Below are positions 33,071 through 38,608 of a stretch of DNA of 38,608 nucleotides, one piece after another. The stretch is from Porphyromonas macacae DSM 20710 = JCM 13914 (GTDB lineage: Bacteria; Bacteroidota; Bacteroidia; Bacteroidales; Porphyromonadaceae), in assembly GCF_000379945.1 (NCBI RefSeq), contig NZ_KB904131.1:1-38608 (forward strand), read 5' to 3'. A program made the position numbers and the translations under genes. The notes under the pieces were generated by a model, which saw only the letters and a program-made list of their open reading frames with translations, ran no database searches and was not told the DNA's origin. Position 1 is the first letter of the stretch. Each line of letters opens with the position of its first letter.

Positions 33071-33201
33071 AGTACACGTCACAGTTTTTGCAAACTTCCG
33101 AAAAAGAAAAAATCCGGACCTTTTTATCGAGACTCGGATAGGAATGCTTTTATCTCTCCTGTTTTCACTTCATCCGCAAAACAAATGAGTTTTTGAGGTT
33201 G

Positions 33202-33244
33202 TTCTCTATTATTAGAGAAAGACGTACAAACCGCCGTGCGGTTT
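33202..33244 (+). promoter_or_regulatory. Two tandem hairpins in the gnd leader
   Basis: TTCTCTA-TTAT-TAGAGAA (33202-33219) and AAACCGC-CGT-GCGGTTT (33228-33244) are perfect 7-bp stems nine bases apart, 27 bases before the gnd ATG. Neither has a U-tract. They could shape the 5' end of the operon mRNA or mark a protein-binding site. Confidence 0.4.
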
Positions 33245-33271
33245 CAATTATAAATTATTATAGATTTACCA

Positions 33272-34735
33272 ATGAAAGAGAAATCGGATATCGGACTGAT
33301 CGGATTAGCCGTGATGGGCGAAAACCTTGCTCTGAATATGGAGCGTAACGGGTTTCAAGTATCGGTATACAACAGACCTCATAAAACAGGCGAAAATCCT
33401 ACGGACAGATTGATGAAGGAACGTGGCAAGGGGAAAAACTTCCTGCCTTTTATCGATATACCTGCTTTTGTCGCCTCTTTGGAACGGCCACGTAAGATTA
33501 TGCTTATGATTCGTGCCGGCTCTCCCGTCGATGATGTAATCGGTCAATTGACTCCTCATTTGGAAACCGGCGATGTAATTATAGACGGTGGAAACTCAAA
33601 CTACAACGATAGCGAGAGGCGATATGAAGAATTAAAGGCACAGGGCATCCTCTTTGTAGGAGCAGGCGTTTCCGGCGGTGAAGAAGGTGCATTGAACGGC
33701 CCTTCGCTGATGCCCGGGGGAAACCCTGAAGCCTGGCCGCTTATCAAACCGGTTTTTGAGAAAATTGCAGCCAAAGCCTCCGACGGTGCACCATGCTGCG
33801 AATGGGTAGGCACCGGTGGTGCAGGCCATTTCGTAAAAATGGTGCACAACGGTATCGAATATGGCGATATGCAGCTTATTTCAGAAGCCTATGAACTGAT
33901 GCGTGTCTCCCTCGATATGGACAATGAGCGGATGTCTGCCGTTTTTGCCGAATGGAACAGAGGAAAGCTGGACAGCTATCTGATCGAGATCACGGCCGAA
34001 ATCCTGAAACACAAAACAGCAGAAGGAGACTATCTGGTGGACAAAATATTGGATACGGCAGGACAAAAAGGTACGGGTAAATGGAGTGTTATCAGTTCCA
34101 TGGAGTTCGGAGCAGTCCTGAGCCTGATTGCATCGGCCGTTTATGAGCGCAGCCTCTCATACTTAAAGGAGTTGAGGGTACAGACTGCCGGGCTTTTCCC
34201 CCATGCCGTGACCGCAGAGCCTGTTACCGATAAAAAACTGAAAGATATTCACGACAGTCTCTACGCATCCAAACTCATCAGCTACACACAAGGTTTTCGC
34301 CTTATGATGAGCGCCTCCATCGAAAAAGGCTGGCATCTGGACTTGGCGGCAATAGCCCGTATCTGGCGTGGCGGTTGTATTATTCGTTCCGTATTCCTCA
34401 ATCGTATTGCCGAGGCTTATGAACGCAACCCTCAACTGGAGCATCTTTTGCTCGATGAGTATTTCCATCGGGAAATCGAAGAGGTTCTGCCTGCTTGGGC
34501 AAATACCGTTTCGGAGGCATTGCTTAAAGGCATTTCCCTGCCGGCATTCAGTACCGCACTCAATTATTTCTACTCATTAAGAAGCGCCGATCTGCCTTCA
34601 AACCTGTTACAGGCACAGCGTGATTACTTCGGCGCACACACATTCGAACGTATCGACAGGCCACGCGGCCAATTCTTCCATGAAAACTGGACAGGAGAAG
34701 GCGGCGAAACAAAATCCGGCACCTATACGGTCTAA
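33272..34735 (+). CDS. gnd: 6-phosphogluconate dehydrogenase, decarboxylating
   Basis: This enzyme oxidises 6-phosphogluconate to ribulose-5-phosphate and carbon dioxide with NADP, the third step of the oxidative pentose phosphate pathway. The 487-residue protein has the N-terminal dinucleotide-binding loop DIGLIGLAVMGENLALNM, the conserved VGAGVSGGEEGAL, the active-site lysine segment GHFVKMVHNGIEYGDMQ, and the signature LDTAGQKGTGKWS. The C-terminal RPRGQFFHENW is typical. The length is normal for the long homodimeric form. It is the first gene of gnd-zwf-pgl, with 12 bp to the zwf ATG. Confidence 0.97.
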   Translation: MKEKSDIGLIGLAVMGENLALNMERNGFQVSVYNRPHKTGENPTDRLMKERGKGKNFLPFIDIPAFVASLERPRKIMLMIRAGSPVDDVIGQLTPHLETGDVIIDGGNSNYNDSERRYEELKAQGILFVGAGVSGGEEGALNGPSLMPGGNPEAWPLIKPVFEKIAAKASDGAPCCEWVGTGGAGHFVKMVHNGIEYGDMQLISEAYELMRVSLDMDNERMSAVFAEWNRGKLDSYLIEITAEILKHKTAEGDYLVDKILDTAGQKGTGKWSVISSMEFGAVLSLIASAVYERSLSYLKELRVQTAGLFPHAVTAEPVTDKKLKDIHDSLYASKLISYTQGFRLMMSASIEKGWHLDLAAIARIWRGGCIIRSVFLNRIAEAYERNPQLEHLLLDEYFHREIEEVLPAWANTVSEALLKGISLPAFSTALNYFYSLRSADLPSNLLQAQRDYFGAHTFERIDRPRGQFFHENWTGEGGETKSGTYTV

Positions 34736-34747
34736 GAACACTTGATT

Positions 34748-36349
34748 ATGACAGAGAAAAATATGTTACAGCTCCCGTGCAGTCTGACATTGGTAATTTT
34801 CGGCGGATCGGGCGATCTGACCATGAGAAAACTCATTCCGTCATTGCTTCAGCTCTATCAGCAGGGGCATACGCCGGAGAAATTCTCAGTGCTGGGATTA
34901 GGACGTACCCGATATTCGGATGAAGATTACCGGAATCACCTCTTGGAAGCATTGCAAAAATACCTGAAACCCGAAGAGTTCGACAGGGAAAAGGCTGTGG
35001 AATTTCTCCGCAGAGTTTTTTATCTCAATCTCGATCCGGAGAAAGAGGGTGATTACGAAATGCTGCGAGATTATCTGAAAGAGCTGGACAGGGAAACGGA
35101 TAGCTGCGGCAATTATATTTTTTATCTGGCTACCCCTCCGTCGCTGTACGGAGTCGTTCCCAAGCACCTTATCCGGGTCGGTCTCAACGACATTGTACAG
35201 GAGGATGCAGACAGCAACTACCTGAAATATACCCATGATCTGAGCAAATGCAAGCATCCGATCAGACGGATCGTAATTGAGAAACCGTTTGGCTATGACT
35301 TGGAGAGTGCCCGTCGATTGACCGACATCTATCAACACGGTTTCTACGAAGATCAGCTCTATCGAATAGATCATTATCTGGGAAAGGAAACAGTACAGAA
35401 TATCATGGCACTGCGCTTTGCCAACGGATTTTTCGAACCTCTATGGAACCGTAATTATATTAAGTGCGTAGAAATTACAGCTGTGGAGAATATGGGTGTG
35501 GAAGGACGCGGAGGTTACTACGATAACAGCGGAGCCTTGCGCGATATGGTACAAAATCACTTGGCACAGTTGGTTGCACTTACGGCCATGGAACCTCCCG
35601 TACAGTTCGATGCAGAGCATTTCAGGAATGAAGTGGTAAAAGTTTATCAGTCTTTCAGACCTTTGAAAGAGGGAGACGTACACAAGAATGTGGTCCGCGG
35701 ACAATACACTTCTGCCGAATGGAAAGGCGAAATGCACAAAGGCTACCGCGAAGAAGATAAAGTAAACCCCGGCAGCCGCACCGAGACCTTCCTCGCCATG
35801 AAGCTCTTCATCGATAACTGGCGTTGGCATGGAGTGCCTTTTTACTTGAGAACGGGTAAGATGATGCCTACGAAAGTATCCGAAATCATCATCCACTTTC
35901 ACCCCACACCGCACCAGATGTTCGGCACAAGAGACGGAACGTCCGTTCCCAACCAATTGATTATACGCCTGCAGCCCAATGAAGGTATCGTACTGAAATT
36001 TGCAGCCAAAGTGCCGGGGTCGGGTTTTGAAGTTAAAAAGACATCCATGGATTTTACATATGATTCGATAGGTGGCTTGCCTACAACCAATGCCTATGCC
36101 CGACTGTTGGAAGATGCCATGCTCGGTGATCCCACGCTTTTTACCCGGAGCGATGCCGTGGAAGCGAGTTGGAAGTTTTTCAATCCCATTCTGAAAGCAT
36201 GGGAAACGGACCCTTCTATTCCTCTGTACGGTTATCCTGCCGGAACGTGGGGACCGCTGCAAAGTCATGAAATTATGGATGATCCGACCCAAACATGGAC
36301 AAATCCATGTAGAAATCTGACACAATCCGACTTATACTGTGAGTTATGA
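34748..36349 (+). CDS. zwf: Glucose-6-phosphate 1-dehydrogenase
   Basis: This enzyme oxidises glucose-6-phosphate to 6-phosphogluconolactone with NADP. From the ATG at 34748 it has 533 residues; a TTG two codons upstream is less likely. Family motifs are the coenzyme loop FGGSGDLTMRKL near the N-terminus, the active-site signature RIDHYLGKETVQN, and the EKPFG segment (VIEKPFGYD). The C-terminal SYDSIGG-like and GDPTLFTRSDAVEASW segments are conserved. It overlaps pgl by four bases (ATGA), indicating translational coupling. Confidence 0.97.
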   Translation: MTEKNMLQLPCSLTLVIFGGSGDLTMRKLIPSLLQLYQQGHTPEKFSVLGLGRTRYSDEDYRNHLLEALQKYLKPEEFDREKAVEFLRRVFYLNLDPEKEGDYEMLRDYLKELDRETDSCGNYIFYLATPPSLYGVVPKHLIRVGLNDIVQEDADSNYLKYTHDLSKCKHPIRRIVIEKPFGYDLESARRLTDIYQHGFYEDQLYRIDHYLGKETVQNIMALRFANGFFEPLWNRNYIKCVEITAVENMGVEGRGGYYDNSGALRDMVQNHLAQLVALTAMEPPVQFDAEHFRNEVVKVYQSFRPLKEGDVHKNVVRGQYTSAEWKGEMHKGYREEDKVNPGSRTETFLAMKLFIDNWRWHGVPFYLRTGKMMPTKVSEIIIHFHPTPHQMFGTRDGTSVPNQLIIRLQPNEGIVLKFAAKVPGSGFEVKKTSMDFTYDSIGGLPTTNAYARLLEDAMLGDPTLFTRSDAVEASWKFFNPILKAWETDPSIPLYGYPAGTWGPLQSHEIMDDPTQTWTNPCRNLTQSDLYCEL

Positions 36350-37113
36350 AAGTAAAATATTTTGCTTCTGCAGAAGAAACAGCCTTAAATATCCTCCGGG
36401 ACTACATCATTCCAGGTACTCAGGAATCTTCGGGCTATCATGTAGCCCTCTCAGGGGGAACAACGCCCGAACTTCTGTTTGCTCTGATGGCCCGGCCCGA
36501 ATATATTCATCTGATCAACTGGGATCATTTGCATCTGTATTGGGTAGACGAACGCATGGTCGATCCGGAAAACCCACAAAGCAACTATGGTATGGCCAAG
36601 CGTATCATGCTTGACCATGTACCGCTGACACCGGATCGAATCCATCGTATAATCGGTGAGAGTGAAGACGCAGAAGACGAAGCAAACCGCTATGCACTGG
36701 AAGTATTGCGCAGTTTATCTCCTCAAAATTCCCAAAGACGCTGGCTGGCCGATCAACCCAATGTCAACAACTCGATACAACAGGCGCACTTTGACCTCGT
36801 ATTACTGGGTATCGGCGAAGACGGACATACGGCCAGCATATTCCCCGAGGTCATAGAACTGGTCAATGCAAAACCGCTTTATGTTACAAGTAAACATCCG
36901 GTAACCGGGCAGCAGCGAGTGGGACTTTCGGGCAGTGGTATCTGTTCGGCTGTTCATATCGTCTTCTTAGCCACCGGCCCTGCCAAAGCGGCTGTGCTAA
37001 AGGAAATTGTCAATAACACCATGCAAGCCCAAGCCTATCCGGCAATGCAGATTTGCAATAAACGCCCCGACAGCATTTTATATACCGACAGCATATCGCC
37101 TTCAAATTATTAA
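36346..37113 (+). CDS. pgl: 6-phosphogluconolactonase
   Basis: This enzyme hydrolyses the lactone made by Zwf, giving the substrate of Gnd. The 255-residue protein belongs to the NagB-like (DevB) family: VALSGGTTPELLFALM, LYWVDERMVDPENPQSNYGM, and the conserved LLGIGEDGHTASIFP with its catalytic-region histidine. With gnd and zwf it completes the oxidative pentose phosphate branch in one operon. The MITE starts two bases after its stop codon. Confidence 0.95.
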   Translation: MKVKYFASAEETALNILRDYIIPGTQESSGYHVALSGGTTPELLFALMARPEYIHLINWDHLHLYWVDERMVDPENPQSNYGMAKRIMLDHVPLTPDRIHRIIGESEDAEDEANRYALEVLRSLSPQNSQRRWLADQPNVNNSIQQAHFDLVLLGIGEDGHTASIFPEVIELVNAKPLYVTSKHPVTGQQRVGLSGSGICSAVHIVFLATGPAKAAVLKEIVNNTMQAQAYPAMQICNKRPDSILYTDSISPSNY

Positions 37114-37115
37114 TT

Positions 37116-37285
37116 GGGGCTGTGTCAAAACTCCATTCTCCCTAAATCAACGATCATTTGTAAAGAACAATCGCTATCAAAGAGCTAAAAACTCAATGAT
37201 AGCGATTGTTTTATTTGATTAGAAAGGGTGGCAACTATCAATATGAAAGGGTGTTTCTCCCAATTCCATGTTTTGACACAGCCTC
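37116..37285 (+). mobile_element. 170-bp IS1182-related MITE, copy 2 (intact)
   Basis: The ends are GGGGCTGTGTCAAAAC and GTTTTGACACAGCCTC, matching copy 1 (8986-9386) and the IS1182 right end at 256-270. It is flanked by AATT on both sides (37112-37115 and 37286-37289), an apparent 4-bp target duplication. There is no coding capacity. Copy 2 preserves the target site (ATTTGTAAA) into which the second MITE inserted in copy 1. The element begins two bases after the pgl stop codon. Confidence 0.9.
37166..37217 (+). terminator. Terminator-like hairpin inside the MITE, downstream of pgl
   Basis: AACAATCGCTATCA (37166-37179) pairs perfectly with TGATAGCGATTGTT (37197-37210), followed by TTATTTG. 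No other terminator is seen after pgl, so the mobile element may supply the 3' end of the gnd-zwf-pgl transcript. Confidence 0.6.
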
Positions 37286-37402
37286 AATTATGACGAAGAA
37301 AACGGAACAATCTATTATTGGGATCCTGAAACGGGTAAAAATGGCAATGGCGCTGTAGGAGATTATATCCAAGGTTGGTCTGTTAATGGAGCTAAGGAAT
37401 AA
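37286..37402 (+). pseudogene. 3' fragment of an unidentified gene, cut off at the MITE
   Basis: Directly after the MITE a frame of 38 codons runs to TAA at 37400-37402. It reads NYDEENGTIYYWDPETGKNG and continues NGAVGDYIQGWSVNGAKE. The composition (aromatic and glycine-rich, acidic turns) looks like the C-terminal end of a real secreted or repeat protein, but I cannot name the family. There is no start codon, and the frame is closed by TGA inside the MITE. A chance open frame remains possible. Confidence 0.35.
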
Positions 37403-37755
37403 ATAAGGTAATGATGGGTACTATAATCCTAAATTGGTCATTAGACTACGTATAAAACTATGGCTTACAATGGATTCTAATAATTAGCATTAGAAAAGCA
37501 GAATTATAAATAGTTGATTTTAACAGCATACAGGCATGGTCATAGTTTATCAAAATCTAATAATTGATTTAGGTTTATAGTATTCATATCATGTAGGTGG
37601 AATACTTTTTTATTAACATAATAGTTTTTGATAAATAGTATTATTAAGAAAAAACTTTGTAAATATGCATGGTAAATAACAAGATGTGTATCGCAGTATG
37701 CTAAATTTGGTGCTACCTCTCCAAAATGGATTAATAATTGTAAAATAGAAAGCAT
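37403..37755. other. AT-rich region without a recognisable gene
   Basis: No convincing coding frame is seen. TAAATTTG at 37702-37709 matches the TAnnTTTG -7 box and could drive the small gene at 37756. An 87-codon minus-strand frame (37540-37803) is judged spurious. Confidence 0.4.
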
Positions 37756-38120
37756 ATGAAGCAGAGTATTATTGTAGCGTTCTTTTTGTTTTTTTCTTGT
37801 CAATTAATGCGCAAGAAAAAATAATTTTACAGGATTCTCTGAACATTCCTGTAATCTTGGTTGATGGAGTAGAAGTCCAAAGTTTGGATAGCGTATGTAA
37901 AGAAGATATTATGGAAGTTAAGGTCATAAAGGATAAAAATATCATAAAGTATTTTTATCCTCGTGTTGGCGGTATAATGTGCATAACAACCAAATCGAAG
38001 AAGTTTCTTATACCGATAATACAAGGATATAAAAAAACATTGAAGTTTGTGAAAAGAAAAAAAAGGAAGGAAAAATTTATATTAGGTAGTCTATATGGAT
38101 TCAATATCAATACAAGGTAG
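37756..38120 (+). pseudogene. Small secreted TonB plug-like protein gene, frameshifted in its signal sequence
   Basis: An ATG at 37756 opens MKQSIIVAFFLFFS, the start of a signal peptide, but that frame stops after 22 codons. The next frame continues the signal as LSINAQ and then runs EKIILQDSLNIPVILVDGVE to TAA at 38118-38120. Adding one T to the seven-T run at 37789-37795 would join them into a protein of about 121 residues with a normal signal peptide. The mature part (ILVDGVEVQSLDSV, IMEVKVIKDKN, GGIMCITTKSKK) resembles the plug segment of TonB-dependent receptors, here without a barrel. Homopolymer slippage, true decay and sequencing error are all possible. Confidence 0.55.
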
Positions 38121-38204
38121 ATATTTTATTGTACTATAGTATTTGTTTTATGCTATGCTTAATATATGTTGTATGCAAAAGCAATTTATTGGACGTATGA
38201 TAAA

Positions 38205-38239
38205 TAGTCGTCCCTTAAAACTCCCTTTAAGGACGACTA
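38205..38239. repeat. Inverted repeat upstream of the IS4 element
   Basis: TAGTCGTCC (38205-38213) pairs with GGACGACTA (38231-38239). After a one-base bulge, TTAAA extends the stem to TTTAA. It lies about 85 bases after the frameshifted gene. Confidence 0.5.
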
Positions 38240-38253
38240 AGTAGAATACAAGA

Positions 38254-38300
38254 AAAGACTGTTCCGGTAAGAGACTCAACTCTTTTCCGGAACAGTCTTT
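38254..38300. terminator. Strong hairpin, probable bidirectional terminator
   Basis: AAAGACTGTTCCGG (38254-38267) pairs perfectly with CCGGAACAGTCTTT (38287-38300), and AAGAG with CTCTT extends the stem inside. The ends are short A and T runs on the two sides. It lies 10 bases from the IS4-family terminus. Confidence 0.6.
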
Positions 38301-38309
38301 ATTGCGTAA

Positions 38310-38608
38310 TATTGCTGTCCGCTAAAAATTTTTGAAAGCAGAAAAAAGTCTTGCTCCCCCGTCAAACCGTTTCCATTAGAGTTATTTTCGTTTTAGTAAG
38401 CCCCCCAGTCGAAAAGATTCGGCTCTGGCGGGGCTTCTTCTTGCGCAAATTGCGCTATCCAATCCTGCTCAGGATGATTAAAAAGAGAGTAAAAGTCCAT
38501 ATAGTACATTAGCACGATACGTACCATGGTTGCAAGTCCCGAGAAACTCCACGAACGTTTCAGTCTACGTTGCATTACCATCAAAAGCAAGTTGGCAATG
38601 AGCGTTAC
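38310..38608 (-). mobile_element. IS4-family insertion sequence, 3' end (truncated by window end)
   Basis: The outer terminus is TATTGCTGTCCGCTAAAA at 38310-38327, which differs at one position from the terminal repeat of the 222-bp MITE at 9035-9256. The transposase gene reads inward on the minus strand and continues past the window end. About 65 bases of non-coding DNA separate the terminus from the stop codon. The left end and target duplication are not visible. Confidence 0.75.
38393..38608 (-). CDS. IS4-family transposase, C-terminal fragment (5' end outside window)
   Basis: The minus-strand frame is open from the window edge to a stop at 38395 to 38393, giving 71 residues. It begins VTLIANLLLMVMQRRLKRSW and continues FSGLATMVRIVLMYYMDFYS. 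This is the hydrophobic C-terminal helix region typical of Bacteroidota IS4-type transposases, where a segment like R-x-W-x-F-S precedes VRIxLMxYxD. The DDE catalytic residues lie outside the window. The final residues EPNLFDWGAY are a variable tail. Confidence 0.75.
   Translation of the reverse strand, partial: VTLIANLLLMVMQRRLKRSWSFSGLATMVRIVLMYYMDFYSLFNHPEQDWIAQFAQEEAPPEPNLFDWGAY

Larger units (their letters stand above)
32909..33271. other. 363-bp intergenic region between the dipeptidase gene and gnd
   Basis: The gap holds the long inverted repeat at 32964-33061 and the gnd leader hairpins at 33202-33244, described separately. An open frame from 32939 to 33196 exists only because it runs through the repeat; it has no protein-like features. 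No exact TAnnTTTG box was found close to gnd. Confidence 0.5.

Noticed and set aside
32939-33196. An 85-codon plus-strand frame between the dipeptidase gene and gnd
   Set aside because: It runs through both arms of the 24-bp inverted repeat; the apparent protein is an artefact of the repeat.
34742-34747. TTG start of zwf
   Set aside because: An ATG two codons later is the simpler start with proper spacing from gnd.
37540-37803. An 87-codon minus-strand open frame
   Set aside because: It lies in AT-rich DNA, starts inside the frameshifted gene, and has no recognisable domain or signal.
1-38608. CRISPR array
   Set aside because: No regularly spaced direct repeats were seen; the only dispersed repeats are the MITE copies.

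Overview
The window looks like a chromosomal segment of a member of the order Bacteroidales (phylum Bacteroidota). The evidence is a set of families largely confined to that phylum: fimbrillin-type lipoproteins, BACON and DUF5689 domains, TonB-dependent receptors with a carboxypeptidase-like N-terminal domain, DUF4286 and DUF5020. Several probable promoters match the Bacteroides -7 box TAnnTTTG, and the tRNA genes do not encode CCA. I cannot assign a genus.

Layout. 1-270 is the 3' end of an IS1182-family element. 286-1421 carries tRNA-Met(CAT), a START-like protein gene and tRNA-Ser(GCT). 1586-7394 is a minus-strand MacAB/TolC-type efflux operon with a separate ATPase, two FtsX/MacB-type permeases, a membrane-fusion protein and an outer-membrane factor. 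7804-8707 is DUF4286-ruvC, divergent from tRNA-Ala(GGC). 8986-9386 is a 170-bp MITE interrupted by a second, 222-bp MITE of another family.

9416-19176 is a six-gene minus-strand operon: a TonB-dependent receptor, two DUF5689 lipoproteins, a fimbrillin-DUF5689-endonuclease fusion lipoprotein and two fimbrillin-type lipoproteins. A secreted endonuclease/exonuclease/phosphatase-family protein (19378-20424) is divergent from it. A little further on lie an NCS2 purine permease and a Tsx-like DUF5020 protein (21545-23557). Together these read as a possible extracellular nucleic-acid capture and salvage island; that is inference from domains and proximity. Between the nuclease and the permease is a small accessory cassette (20472-21407): a double-glycine-leader peptide of bacteriocin type, a four-helix membrane protein that could be its immunity factor, and a third membrane-protein gene broken by an in-frame TAG.

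23808-32215 is a compact anaerobic cobalamin operon. Six genes encode the ten activities from cobalt-precorrin-2 to cobyrinic acid a,c-diamide (CbiL, CbiJ+CbiD, CbiH+CbiC, CbiE+CbiT, CbiG+CbiF, CbiA), four of the genes being two-domain fusions. An M15 D-Ala-D-Ala dipeptidase gene follows, then a 24-bp perfect inverted repeat. 33272-37113 is the oxidative pentose phosphate operon gnd-zwf-pgl. A second copy of the 170-bp MITE begins two bases after the pgl stop codon and carries a terminator-like hairpin.

The right end (37286-38608) is AT-rich and degraded: a 3' gene fragment, a frameshifted small secreted protein resembling a TonB plug domain, strong hairpins, and the 3' end of an IS4-family transposase gene at the edge. 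Each MITE shares terminal repeats with one of the two IS elements at the window edges, so both autonomous/non-autonomous pairs are represented.
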